A stretch of DNA of 64,000 nt from positions 1,302,001 through 1,366,000 of the forward strand of contig NZ_BAABKV010000001.1 in the NCBI RefSeq assembly GCF_039544005.1. Direction: 5' to 3'. Source of the stretch: Kitasatospora paranensis. Lineage in GTDB: Bacteria > Actinomycetota > Actinomycetes > Streptomycetales > Streptomycetaceae. Made by a program: the position numbers and the translations under genes. This document shows, in pieces, positions 46,209-55,822 of the stretch (its first letter is position 1; each line of letters starts with the position of its first letter). The notes under the pieces are model-generated. The model did no database searches, was not told where the DNA came from, and saw nothing but the letters and a program-made list of their open reading frames with translations.

Positions 46209-46994
46209 TCACGGTCGCAATGGCGGCGAATAGAGGACGACTTCGCTCACCGGGGTGAATCCCAGCCGCCGGTAGACCGGTGCGCCCATGTCACTGGCCT
46301 GCAGAGTACAGACGAGTGCTCCATGCTGGCGTCCAATGGCCATGGCCGCCGCCGTGAGCGCCGCGCCGATACCCCGCCGACGATACGTGGGATCGGTCCC
46401 GACCCAGTAGATGCCTGCCACACCTCTGCTGATCAGCACGGCCGATGTTGCCACCGCGCGACCGTCGATCCGTCCGACCACGCGGATCAAGCGGCCGAGA
46501 TCGGTGCGCAGGCTGGATTCGGCATCCACGACCAAGTTCTGAAGCGTGGCGCCGACGCCGAAAGATGACGCGTAGGCAACGACGTAGTCCCTCACACCGT
46601 CCGGTCCATCGACGCATTCGATGACGAGGCCGACGGGCGGGGGCGGTTCAGACATCTGGTCGAGCCGGACCGCCATGACTGGCATGCTGCCGATCCGGCT
46701 GTAGCCGCGTTCCAGCAATGCTCCTGCCACGCCGGCGTCGCTGTCCGGGCCGACCCACCATCGCCAGGGCAAGTCGGCGAGCTGCTGCTCGGCTTCAGGA
46801 GCGGCCTCGGGAACACTGCGACCGCTGAGCCTCAGGACACCATTGAGCAGTCCGTGCTGGAGGCCGCTGCGGTAAACGATCAGATCCTCGTGGATCGAGT
46901 CGGATCCACCCCAGGCGAGCCAGTGTGCCCGGAGATTGGCCATGTGCAGGGAGATCTCATGCAGAGAAGTTGCCTCCGATCCAGCAGCATTCAT
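46209..46994 (-). CDS. GNAT family N-acetyltransferase
   Basis: The 261-residue protein starts at ATG 46994 (MNAAGSEATSLHEISLHM). The N-terminal ~130 residues resemble the first half of two-domain GNAT proteins. The C-terminal half holds the acetyl-CoA loop VGTDPTYRRRGIGAALTAAAM and the end APVYRRLGFTPVSEVVLYSPP. Substrate unknown. Confidence 0.85.
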   Translation of the reverse strand: MNAAGSEATSLHEISLHMANLRAHWLAWGGSDSIHEDLIVYRSGLQHGLLNGVLRLSGRSVPEAAPEAEQQLADLPWRWWVGPDSDAGVAGALLERGYSRIGSMPVMAVRLDQMSEPPPPVGLVIECVDGPDGVRDYVVAYASSFGVGATLQNLVVDAESSLRTDLGRLIRVVGRIDGRAVATSAVLISRGVAGIYWVGTDPTYRRRGIGAALTAAAMAIGRQHGALVCTLQASDMGAPVYRRLGFTPVSEVVLYSPPLRP

Positions 46995-47049
46995 GATTCC
47001 ACCCTGAAGATCGCAGGCAATGTGGCCGGGGGCTTGGCCCCGCTGTTCG

Positions 47050-47331
47050 GTTGGGTTGGCGTACTGATCTTGGCGAGCGATCGGTGAATGCGGCTGACCG
47101 GTCCGTCGGCCCTCGACAGGTGATTGGCTCCGGACGTCCCTGCCCGGTCGGGGCGAAAAAGGCCAAACGGAACAGGTCCGGCCAGCCGAGCAGATGCTGT
47201 TCGAGCGCAGCATCGTTGAAGTCGTCACAGGGAGTCGGCAGGACCATCTGCTCGGGCCGGATCCCGGCGACGACGCCGGCAATGTCCGCAAGGACGACGA
47301 GCACAGGAGGACTGGCGGGGTAATGGGTCAT
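47050..47331 (-). pseudogene. 5' fragment of a TIGR03086-type (DinB/MDMPI) metal-binding protein gene
   Basis: From ATG 47331 the frame reads MTHYPASPPVLVVLADIAGV, then VAGIRPEQMVLPTPCDDFNDAALEQHLLGW, the N-terminal signature of mycothiol-dependent-isomerase-like proteins. Downstream of about residue 60 the homology ends and sequence becomes unrelated. The metal-ligand His residues later in the family are absent. Truncated relic in the IS-rich zone. Confidence 0.65.
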
Positions 47332-47427
47332 GACTGAGGCAAGGGATCCTCTCGGTCGGTTGGACTTCTTGGTACGCGGAGCCCCGCCAAGCGGGCGGGA
47401 CGGGCGTAGTTGTGCGCAGGTCCGACG

Positions 47428-47665
47428 ACTTTCGTTCGGCACAGGACGAATGCTCGTTGCGCACTTGTGTCCAGGAACAGGTCAGGCGGTGTCCACTTGG
47501 TGGCCGTAGACTTCGCGCTCCCGCGTCCGGTCAGTGATGTGAGTTACCGCCAGGTCCCGGTGCCGCGGTAGGTACTGACGGACAGGTGCAGCGACTGGGG
47601 CACGCGTTCCTGCGAGCCGCCGGGTGCGGGAAGGTGAGGTCGAGTACGGCGAACAGGGTGCGGGT
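47428..47665 (-). pseudogene. Decayed copy of the STAND-ATPase 3' end and FAD-hydroxylase start
   Basis: About 240 bases match 38620-38860 at most positions. They include the ATPase C terminus (RHRDLAVTHITD, EREVYGHQVDTA versus RHRDLAVAHITD, EREVYGHQVETV), the intergenic spacer, and the first four codons of the FAD gene (MPNE). Small indels break the frame. Both flanking genes are otherwise missing. Confidence 0.8.
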
Positions 47666-47758
47666 GCCGGATCGGCATCGCGAACGGCCAGGCAGCCGCA
47701 CAACGGTCACGTCCGTTGGACTGGTGTATCGACGGCCACTCGGTGATCCGGCTTCAGG

Positions 47759-48440
47759 CTATGCGGTGAGTGCGGTCGGGCCGGTTTCGTGGGGTTCTCC
47801 CTCGATCGGGTGAAGGCGGCAGCGGCCGAGAACCTCGGAGCCGATGTAGCGGCGCTGTTCGGCCCCTTCGTTGCTCCGCTCGGCCAGGACTGCGCCGACC
47901 AGTCGGATGACCGAGCCGCGGTCGGGGTAGATCCCGACGACATCGGTGCGGCGCCCGATCTCCTTGTTCAGCCGTTCCTGCGGATTGTTCGAGCAGATCG
48001 ACTTCCAGACCGTCTGCGGAAAGACGGCGAAGGCCAGCAGGTCCTCACGGGCGCGCTCCAAGTCACAAACCACCAGGTAACGGGGCACGCGCTCCTTCGG
48101 CGGTCGGTCTCCGCGGGAGCCGGGCTTTCGCCGGTTGCGCGCTTGGTCAGCCTTGTCGGGGACGGTGCAGCGGATCCCGCGGCGACGCAGGTAGTCGTGG
48201 TTCTTGCGGGACGCGTAGGCCCTGTCCGCTCGCACGCGATCAGGGCGGGCCCGCGGCCGGCCCGGGCCGATGCGGGGCACCCGGACCTCTCCAGTACGGC
48301 CTCGAACTGCGGTCAGTCCCCGCGCTGCCCGGCAGTCACCACGCTCGACATGAGCTTCTGACCCTGCTCAACTGCCGGGTTGAGCTTGGTGGTGAACCCA
48401 CCGCGCGATCTCCGCGGTCCATGGTCACCGGGCTCGGTGA
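47759..48440 (-). mobile_element. IS-derived chimera: IS5-type fragment fused to IS256 C terminus
   Basis: A single open frame (47759-48280) of 173 codons joins two unrelated transposases. Residues 1-61 (RIGPGRPRARPDRVRADRAY, LRRRGIRCTVPDKADQARNR) are of the IS5 type. From about residue 75 it is IS256-like (LLAFAVFPQTVWKSICSNNP, QERLNKEIGRRTDVVGIYPD). Further IS5 sequence (GRSRGGFTTKL) continues upstream to about 48440 out of frame. The junction near 48097 shows a recombination between elements; neither can be active. Confidence 0.78.
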
Positions 48441-48638
48441 GAATGCCGGCGGTTCCTTCTGCAGGTCACCCTGCTTGCGGGCCCCGGCCGCGTGCTGATG
48501 GGCCCGTGGTCTCCTTCGCACGGTCCACGATCCGCCGACCAAGGCCGTCCTGCCACCCCAACATGCTCACGGCATACGAGTCGGCTCCAATGCCTCCGCA
48601 CCCACGCACGGGCGGCCCGGGCCAGGGCCACCCGCGGC

Positions 48639-50069
48639 TCAGGCGAGCTTCGCCAGCGCCGCGTCGATCCGGGCCAGCACCCGCTCACGACCGAGCACCT
48701 GCAGGGACTCGAAGAGCGGGAGGCCGACCGTGCGCCCGGTGACCGCAACCCGGACGGGCGCCTGGGCCTTGCCCAGCTTGAGGCCGTACGCCGTACCGAC
48801 CTCGGTGATGGCGTCCTTGATCCCGTCGGCCTCCCACGCGACGTCCAGCAGTCGCTTCCGGACATCGACGAGCAGCGCGGCGGCGGTCTCCCCCATGGTC
48901 TTCGCCCAAGCGGCCTCGTCGATCGCGGGCTCGTCCAGGAAGAGGAAATCGACGTTCTTGGTGATGTCGCCGAGGACGGTGACCCGCGTCCGGGCCAGCT
49001 CCGCGACCTCGGCGAAAACAGCCGGGTCGAACGCCTCGTCCTGCCACGGTGCGACCGGGGCCTTCAGCCACGGCTCGCAGGCCCGGACGAATTCCTCGGT
49101 CCCGAGGGCGCGGATGTACTCGGCATTGATGGCCGAGAGCTTCTTGACGTCGAAGAACGCCGGGGAGGAGGTGACCTCGTCGAGCCGGAAGAGCCCCGCC
49201 AGCTCGGCGAACGGCCGGATCTCGATGTCGTCCTTGGGGCCCCACCCGAGCAGCATCAGATAGTTGACCATCGCGTCGGGCAGGTAGCCCTCGGCGAGAT
49301 AGGACTCGAGGGCGACCTTGTCCCGGCGCTTGGAGAGCTTCTGCCGCTTCTCGTTCACGATCACCGGCAGATGGCCCCACACCGGTGGAGTGACGCCGAG
49401 CGCCTCCCAGAGCAGTTGCTGCTTGGGGGTGTTCGACAGGTGCTCCTCGCCCCGGATGACGTGGGAGACACGCTGGTCCACATCGTCCACGACATTGGCG
49501 AGGACGAAGACCGGGGAGCCGTCACCACGGGCGATGACGAAGTCCTCCATCGCCGCGTTGGGAAAGGAGGGCTCGCCACGGACGAGGTCCACGACCGTGG
49601 TCACACCCTCGCGGGGCGTGCGGAACCGGAGCGCCCGGCCCGGCTCGAACTCCAGCCCACGGTCACTGCAGTGGCCGTCGTAGCCGCGCTGCTCCGAACC
49701 GGTGCGCTCGACCACCTGCTCCCGGGTGCAGTCGCAGTAGTACGCGGCCCCCTCGGTGAACAGCCGCTGGGCCACCTCGCGGTGCCGGTCGGCGTTCTGC
49801 GACTGGAAGTAGGGGCCCTCGAACGCGGGGTCACGCTCGTCGATACCGATCGCGGCCAGCGCCTGCAGGATTCCGTCGGTCCATTCGGGACGGTTCCGCT
49901 CGGCATCCGTGTCCTCGATGCGCAGCACGAAACGACCACCGCTGTTCCGCGCGATCACCCAGTTGTAGAGAGCTGAGCGAGCACCCCCGACGTGGAACAT
50001 ACCGGTCGGCGACGGAGCGAATCGGACTCGAACCTCAGGCGTGATCACGACCAGCAGATTAGCAGGCAA
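48639..50069 (-). CDS. gltX: Glutamyl-tRNA synthetase, divergent type
   Basis: The 476-residue class I synthetase charges tRNA-Glu. The HIGH-like motif is [18 protein letters not shown] and the KMSKS-like motif KRQKLSKRR. The C terminus, [24 protein letters not shown], is highly conserved. The catalytic half ([35 protein letters not shown]) differs from the housekeeping streptomycete enzyme as I remember it. It stands alone beside IS remnants, so it may be a second, accessory copy. Confidence 0.9.
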   Translation of the reverse strand: MPANLLVVITPEVRVRFAPSPTGMFHVGGARSALYNWVIARNSGGRFVLRIEDTDAERNRPEWTDGILQALAAIGIDERDPAFEGPYFQSQNADRHREVAQRLFTEGAAYYCDCTREQVVERTGSEQRGYDGHCSDRGLEFEPGRALRFRTPREGVTTVVDLVRGEPSFPNAAMEDFVIARGDGSPVFVLANVVDDVDQRVSHVIRGEEHLSNTPKQQLLWEALGVTPPVWGHLPVIVNEKRQKLSKRRDKVALESYLAEGYLPDAMVNYLMLLGWGPKDDIEIRPFAELAGLFRLDEVTSSPAFFDVKKLSAINAEYIRALGTEEFVRACEPWLKAPVAPWQDEAFDPAVFAEVAELARTRVTVLGDITKNVDFLFLDEPAIDEAAWAKTMGETAAALLVDVRKRLLDVAWEADGIKDAITEVGTAYGLKLGKAQAPVRVAVTGRTVGLPLFESLQVLGRERVLARIDAALAKLA

Positions 50070-50252
50070 GGCCTCGCCCGAGCTCCGGCCCGGCCGTCAC
50101 CCCGGCCGGGGGTGCCGCTGTGTCCGGTCGCTGCACCTCGGACATCGATTCTCTTGGCGCCAGGGGTCGTTGAGCGTTCACGGAGAGCCTTGTTGCGCGT
50201 CCGGTCCCGGACGAGTGTGGGAGCTGCTTCGACGTGTGGTGCCGCCGACGGC

Positions 50253-51104
50253 TCAGACGTCCAGGCGGCGCTTGCCGAGCCAGGCGACCACGGCCGGGTC
50301 GTGGTGGTCGAAGAACAGCGAGGTTCCGGTGTCCAGGCCGGCGATGGACGCCATCTGGTCGTCCGTGAGCGCGAAGTCGAGGACATCGATGTTCGCCGCG
50401 ATGCGCTCGGCGCGGACCGACTTGGGGATCGTCACGATGTCGCGCTGGATCAGCCAGCGGAGCACGACCTGCGCCACCGACTTTCCGTGCTCGGCGCCGA
50501 TCGCGCTCAGCAGCGGATGCGTGAAGAGCCCGTTGCGGCCCTCGGCGAACCCGCCCCACGACTGGAGCTGGACCCCGTACTCGCGCATGATGTGCTGGTC
50601 GGCGGCGCGCTGGAAGAACGGGTGGGTCTCGATCTGGTCGACCGCGGGCGTGACCTCGTTGTTGACGATCAGGTCGACGAGCCGGTCGGGGTGGAAGTTG
50701 GCGACGCCGATCGCCCGGACGCGGCCCTCGCGGTAGAGGTCCTCCATGCCGCGCCACTGGGCGTACACGTCGCCGAACGGCTGGTGCATCAGGTAGAGGT
50801 CGAGGTGCTCCAGGCCGAGCCGGCCCAGCGACGCCTCGCAGGCGCGCCGGGTGTTCTCCCGTGCGGGTGCGTCCTGGATCCAGAGCTTGGTGGTGACGAA
50901 CAGGTCGTCGCGCGGGATTCCGCTGCGCCTGATCGCACGGCCGACGGCCTCCTCGTTCTGGTAGGCGGCGGCGGTGTCGAGGAGACGGTACCCGACCGCC
51001 AGGGCTTCGCTGACGGCCTGCTCGGTCTGCTCCGGCGGGATCTGGTAGACGCCGAAGCCGAGGATCGGCATCTCGACGCCGTTGTTCAGGGTGACGTGCT
51101 GCAC
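50253..51104 (-). CDS. Aldo/keto reductase
   Basis: The 283-residue protein starts at GTG 51104 after GAAGGA. Catalytic tetrad regions are visible: [15 protein letters not shown] (Asp and Tyr), TTKLWIQ (Lys) and [11 protein letters not shown] (His). The end has [23 protein letters not shown], which binds NADPH. Such enzymes reduce aldehydes or 2,5-diketo-gluconate-type ketones. Substrate unknown. Confidence 0.92.
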   Translation of the reverse strand: MQHVTLNNGVEMPILGFGVYQIPPEQTEQAVSEALAVGYRLLDTAAAYQNEEAVGRAIRRSGIPRDDLFVTTKLWIQDAPARENTRRACEASLGRLGLEHLDLYLMHQPFGDVYAQWRGMEDLYREGRVRAIGVANFHPDRLVDLIVNNEVTPAVDQIETHPFFQRAADQHIMREYGVQLQSWGGFAEGRNGLFTHPLLSAIGAEHGKSVAQVVLRWLIQRDIVTIPKSVRAERIAANIDVLDFALTDDQMASIAGLDTGTSLFFDHHDPAVVAWLGKRRLDV

Positions 51105-51291
51105 GGGGGTCCTTCGGGACGGTCGGCGGTCGGCGGTCGAGCATCCGAAGGCCGGCTTCGATGGGCCGGCTCCCGTGGTCTCGGTGCGGTGGGCCGGTGA
51201 TCCCTTCCCGATCCGGCCGGCCGGACCGCCGTCCGCGGGGCGGTGTGCCCCGTACGGCTGCACCCCGGCCGGTGGCCACCACAGCCGGCCG

Positions 51292-52508
51292 TCAGCGGGC
51301 GGCCGCGCCCTCCCCGGCCCAGGCGGCGAGCGCAGGCACACAGCGCTCGGCGAAGTCCTCGTAGTCCGCCGGGGTGTTGTAGACGTGCGTGGACAGCCGG
51401 AAGTAGCCGGTGCCCCCGAAGCTGGTGAACGCGGCCTCGACGCCCAGCTCCGCCGCGACCCGGTCGCGCAGCGCGTCGGCGGCGAGGCGGTCGGGTGCCA
51501 GGCCGTCCGGCAGCCGGACCAGCCGCAGGGCGTTGACCGGCATCCCCACGTCCACGGCGGCACTCTCCCCGGTGATCTCCGCGAACGCCTCGCCGATGAC
51601 ACGCTCGGCGTGGTCGGCCAGCTCGCCCAGGTAATCACGGGCCGCGGGCCAGCCCCAGGTGCGCTCGACGAAGTCGAGGGCGGCCGGAGCCGCCAGGTAG
51701 CTGGTGGCGTCCACCGTGCCCTGGGTGTCGAACCGCTCCGGGAAGGACTCGCGGGCGGCCCAGGAATCGATCAGCGGGTGGAGCAGGGTGCGCAGGCCCG
51801 AGCGGGCCACCAGCGCCGAGGCGCCGCGCGGCGCGCAGCCGAACTTGTGGAGGTTGCCCACCCACACGTCGAACTGCAGCCCATCGAGCGGATCCTCCGC
51901 GAGACCCGGCACGTGCGCCCCGTCGATCAGCAGCGGCACCCCGCGCTCGCGGGCGGCGGCGCCGACCGCGCCGACCGGCATCCAGCGGGCGGTCGCCGAG
52001 GTGATGTGGTCCAGCACGATCAGACCGGTCCGGTCGGTGACCTCGGCGAGGACGGCCGCGGCGGCCTCCTCGGGGCCGGCGTCCAGCGGCACCCGCGCCG
52101 TACGGACGGCGCCGCCCCAGCGGCGGGCCAGCCGCTCGGCACCCATGGTGACCGCGCCGTAGCCGTGGTCGGTCACCACCACCTCGCCCCCGGGCCGGTG
52201 CGGCAGGCTGCCGTAGACGACGCTCGCCCCGGCGCTGGCGTTCGGCACCAGGGCCAGGTCCCCGGCCGGGACCCGCAGGAAGCCGGCGACGGCGGCCCGG
52301 GCGGCGGCAACCCGGCCCGGCAGCCCGGGGAACCACACCACCGGCGCCCGGTCCATCTCCTCGCGCAGCCGCTGCTGCTCCCGCTGGGCGGCCAGCGGAA
52401 CGGCCCCGAACGAGCCGTGGTTGAGGTGCCGCATCGCCGGGTCCAGCGACCACGCCGCGGCGGCGGGCCTTCCGTCCGGCAGGAGCAGGGGCGCGGTGCG
52501 GGGATCAC
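51292..52508 (-). CDS. Class V aminotransferase-fold PLP enzyme (isopenicillin-N-epimerase-like, frameshifted at start)
   Basis: Using GTG 52508 with one base restored in the G run at 52500-52503 gives about 405 residues. AAGGGA precedes it at good spacing. Motifs are [53 protein letters not shown] and the PLP lysine in [13 protein letters not shown]. The group includes IPN epimerase-like cysteine desulphurases; the reaction is not known. It is divergent from a sensor/phosphatase. Confidence 0.85.
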
Positions 52509-52586
52509 GTCGTCTTCCCTTCGGAGGCCTTCGGCCCGGGGCGGCCGTCACAGGGGTCGGCGAAATCCTGGCACGGCGCCCGGTCG

Positions 52587-52620
52587 GCCGGTGCACCGAG
52601 GTCGGGTGCGGTGCACCGGC
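52587..52620. promoter_or_regulatory. Inverted repeat GCCGGTGCAC-N14-GTGCACCGGC
   Basis: Perfect 10-base arms at 52587-52596 and 52611-52620 in the divergent region between the aminotransferase and the sensor/phosphatase. Could be an operator or a structured leader. Confidence 0.45.
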
Positions 52621-52706
52621 TGGCCGGGCCGACCGCCCGCCGCGCCGTGGCGACCTGTCGTGGCCACGCTTCGTGGTCGCCTGCGGCGCGGTGCTAGAAA
52701 GGACGC

Positions 52707-55423
52707 ATGGTCGAAGACCCCGGCCGTACCCAGGGCGCCTCCAAACGGTCACGGACCGCATGGGGCCGGTGGAGCCTGGCCGGCCAGGTGTTCGCCGTGC
52801 AGGTGGTGGTCGTGGTGCTCCTCGTCCTCGGCGCGATCCTGGCGCTCGTCCTCGAGTCCCGGAGCGCCAGCGACCGGGAGGCGGTCAACCGGTCGGTGGG
52901 CGTCGCGGAGGCGTTCGCGCACTCCCCGGCCTCGTCCAGACCCTGAAGTCGCCGAACCCCACCGCGGTACTGCAGCCGATCACGGAGGCGACCCGCAAGG
53001 ATGCCGGGGTCGACTTCATCGTGGTCATGGACACCCACGGGATCCGCTACACGCACCCGCTGCCGGACCGGATCGGCAAGCGGTTCGTCGGCACGATCGG
53101 CCCGTCCCTGGCCGGCCGGATCTACACCGAGAGCGTGCACGGCCCGCTCGGGCACGAGGTGCAGGCCGTCGTGCCCGTGAAGGCGCCCGACGGCTCGGTG
53201 GTCGGCCTGGTGTCGGCCGGGCTCAAGGTCGCCAACGTCACCTCCGAGGGGAACCGGCAGCTGCCCGTCATCCTCGGCACCGGCGCCGCCGCGCTCGCGG
53301 TGGCCACGGCCGGCACCGCCTTCGCGGCGCGGCGCCTCAAGCGCCAGACCCGCGGCCTCGGCCCGGCCGAGATGACCCGCATGTACGAGCACCACGACGC
53401 CGTCCTGCACGCGGTGCGCGAGGGCGTGGTCATCGTCGGGCAGGACGGGCGGCTCGTCCTGGCGAACGACGAGGCGAAGGACCTGCTGGGGCTGCCGGCC
53501 GACGCGGACGGCCGGCACGTGACCGAGCTGGACCACCTCGACCCGGAGACCTCCACCCTGCTGCTGTCCGGCCGGGAGGCCACGGACGAGGTGCACCGCG
53601 CCGGCGGCAGGCTGCTCGTGGTGAACCAGCGGCCGACCGACCGCCACAGCGCCGCCATGGGATCGGTCGCCACCATCCGGGACTCCACCGAGCTGCTGGC
53701 GGTCTCCGGCAAGGCCGAGGCCGCCGGACAGCGCCTGACCCTGCTGTACGAGGCCGGCATCGGCATCGGCTCCACGCTCGACGTCGTCCGGACGGCCGAG
53801 GAGCTGGCCCGGATCGCCGTCCCCGGCTTGGCGGACTTCGTCACCGTCGACCTCGCCGACCCCGTGCTGCAGGGCAACGAGCCGGCCGGCGGGGACATGG
53901 AGCTGCGCCGCGTCGCCGTCGAAGGCCTCCGCGAGGACCACCCGTTCTACCCCGTGGGCAAGCTGATCACCTTCATCCCGTCCACGCCGCAGGCCCAGGG
54001 CTTCGACAGCGGGCGGTCCCAGGTCGTGCCCGACCTGTCCGAGGCACCCGGCTGGCAGGCCCAGGACCCGCGGTGGACGGGCGGCGTCCTCGACTACGGG
54101 GTGCACTCGCTGATCACCACCCCGCTCAAGGCCCGCGGCATCATCCTCGGCGTCGCCAACTTCTGGCGCTGGCAGAAGCCCGAGCCGTTCGACGCCGAGG
54201 ACCTCTCGCTGGCCGAGGAGCTGGTGGCGAGGGCCGCGGTCAGCATCGACAACGCACGCCGCTACACCCGTGAACACGCGATGGCCGTGACCCTCCAGCG
54301 CAGCCTGCTGCCGCGTGCCCTGCCGGAGCAGAGCGCGCTCGAGGTCGCGCACCGCTACCTGCCCGCACAGTCCGGGGTCAGCGGCGACTGGTTCGACGTG
54401 ATCCCGCTGCCCGGCAGCCGGGTCGCGGTCGTGGTCGGCGACGTGGTCGGCCACGGCCTGCACGCGGCCGCCACCATGGGCCGGCTCCGCACCGCCGTGC
54501 ACAACTTCGCCGCACTCGACATCGCCCCGGACGAGGTCCTCGCCCACCTCGACGAGCTCGTCGACCGCATCGACCGGGAGGAGAGCGACGACGGCACCGG
54601 GACGGGCGTCTCCGGCGCCACCTGCCTGTACGCGATCTACGACCCGGTCTCCCGGCTCTGCACGATCGGCCGTGCCGGGCATCCCGCACCCGCGCTGGTC
54701 GGGCCCGACGGCAGCGTCGAGTTCCCGGACCTCCCGGTCGGGCCGCCGCTCGGCGCCGGCGGTGCGCCCTTCGAGACCGCCGAGGTGCATCTGCCCGAGG
54801 GCACCCAGCTCGTCCTCTACACCGACGGGCTGATCGAGGACCGCGCCCGGGACTTCGACGTCGGCATGGAGCTGCTGCGCGACGCCCTCGCCGAGCGCCA
54901 CCGGGAGCCCGAGGAGAACTGCCGGGCGGTCATCGACGCCATGCTGCCCGCCCGGCCCCAGGACGACGTGGCCCTGCTGATCGCCCGCACCCGGGTGCTC
55001 CCGGCTGAGAACGTCGTCGAGCGGGAGATGCCCTCCGACCCGGCCGCCGTCGCCGACCTGCGGGCCTGGACGGCGGCCGCACTCGAGCGGTGGGGCCTCG
55101 ACGACCTGGTGTTCGGCACCGAGCTGATCCTCAGCGAACTGGCCACCAACGCCATCCGCTACGGCTCGCCGCCCGTCCGGGTCAGGCTGCTCCGCGACCG
55201 CGCCCTGATCTGCGAGGTGTCGGACGGCAGCAGTACGGCCCCGCACCTGCGCTACGCGGCGGACACGGACGAGGGCGGCCGCGGACTGTTCCTGGTGGCC
55301 CAGCTCTCCACCCGCTGGGGCACCCGCTACTTCCCCCGCGGCAAGGTCATCTGGGCCGAACAGGCCCTCCCCACCTCGGCCCCCCACCCGGCCGCCCCGC
55401 CCGCAGATCCCACCCCGGCCTGA
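52707..55423 (+). CDS. Sensor with CitA-type extracytoplasmic domain, PAS, GAF, SpoIIE/PP2C phosphatase and HATPase (frameshifted)
   Basis: With one base restored at 52924-52927 the product has 905 residues. Order: a membrane helix near residues 29-50, a CitA/DcuS-like sensory domain (DFIVVMDTHGIRYTHPLPDRIG), a second membrane helix, PAS (VVIVGQDGRLVLANDEAKDLLG), GAF, and a PP2C-type SpoIIE domain (VSGDWFDVIPL, VVGDVVGHGLHAAATMG). It ends in an anti-sigma-type HATPase (ILSELATNAIRYG). This architecture controls sigma factors through anti-anti-sigma dephosphorylation in actinomycetes. Confidence 0.88.
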
Positions 55424-55822
55424 CAGCCCGCACCCCCGCAAGGCCCCCCAACAGGCCCCCGACAGGATCGGGAGGGCCTTTCGCACGCCCCGGCGCGGAT
55501 ACGGACGCGCTCTCGGGCCCGGTCGAGCAGGTGCCCCGCCGGGAATCCACCGATGAGCCCACCCACCGGGCCGTCCGGGTCGTCCGGGTCGCCGGGAAGC
55601 GGCCACCGGGCACCACAGCACATCAACTGACGCATCGTCATCGAATGGGTGTCTTCGAGCCGCGCGCCCACCCACCTCGCCACAACCCCGCACCGGGCGA
55701 TCAGAACTGACCGTCACTCGGCAACGAAATGGTCAAGTTCAATTCAGTTGCATAGAACTGTTTGGCTGTTCACGACCAAGCTCTCAGTCGGCCACCCAGC
55801 AGCTACCCGACTGGAGTTCAGA
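55424..55822. other. Intergenic region between sensor/phosphatase and M4 protease
   Basis: Nothing but a terminator is recognised in the left part of this 399-base stretch. From about 55710 it becomes A/T-richer and should hold the protease promoter. The protease ribosome site GGAG lies at 55812-55815. Confidence 0.5.
55440..55480 (+). terminator. Hairpin after the sensor/phosphatase
   Basis: AAGGCCC (55440-55446) pairs with GGGCCTT (55474-55480), with further inner pairing CCGA/TCGG, followed by TTC. It is 17 bases past the stop. Confidence 0.5.

Noticed and set aside
44216..48440. Single IS256 element split by a later insertion
   Set aside because: The C-terminal piece lies on the N-terminal side of the other fragment on the same strand, and it is fused to IS5 sequence; the order does not fit one interrupted element.
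52694..55717. 1000-codon open frame antisense to the sensor/phosphatase
   Set aside because: It mirrors the codon bias of the real gene, spans its whole length and contains no recognisable domain.
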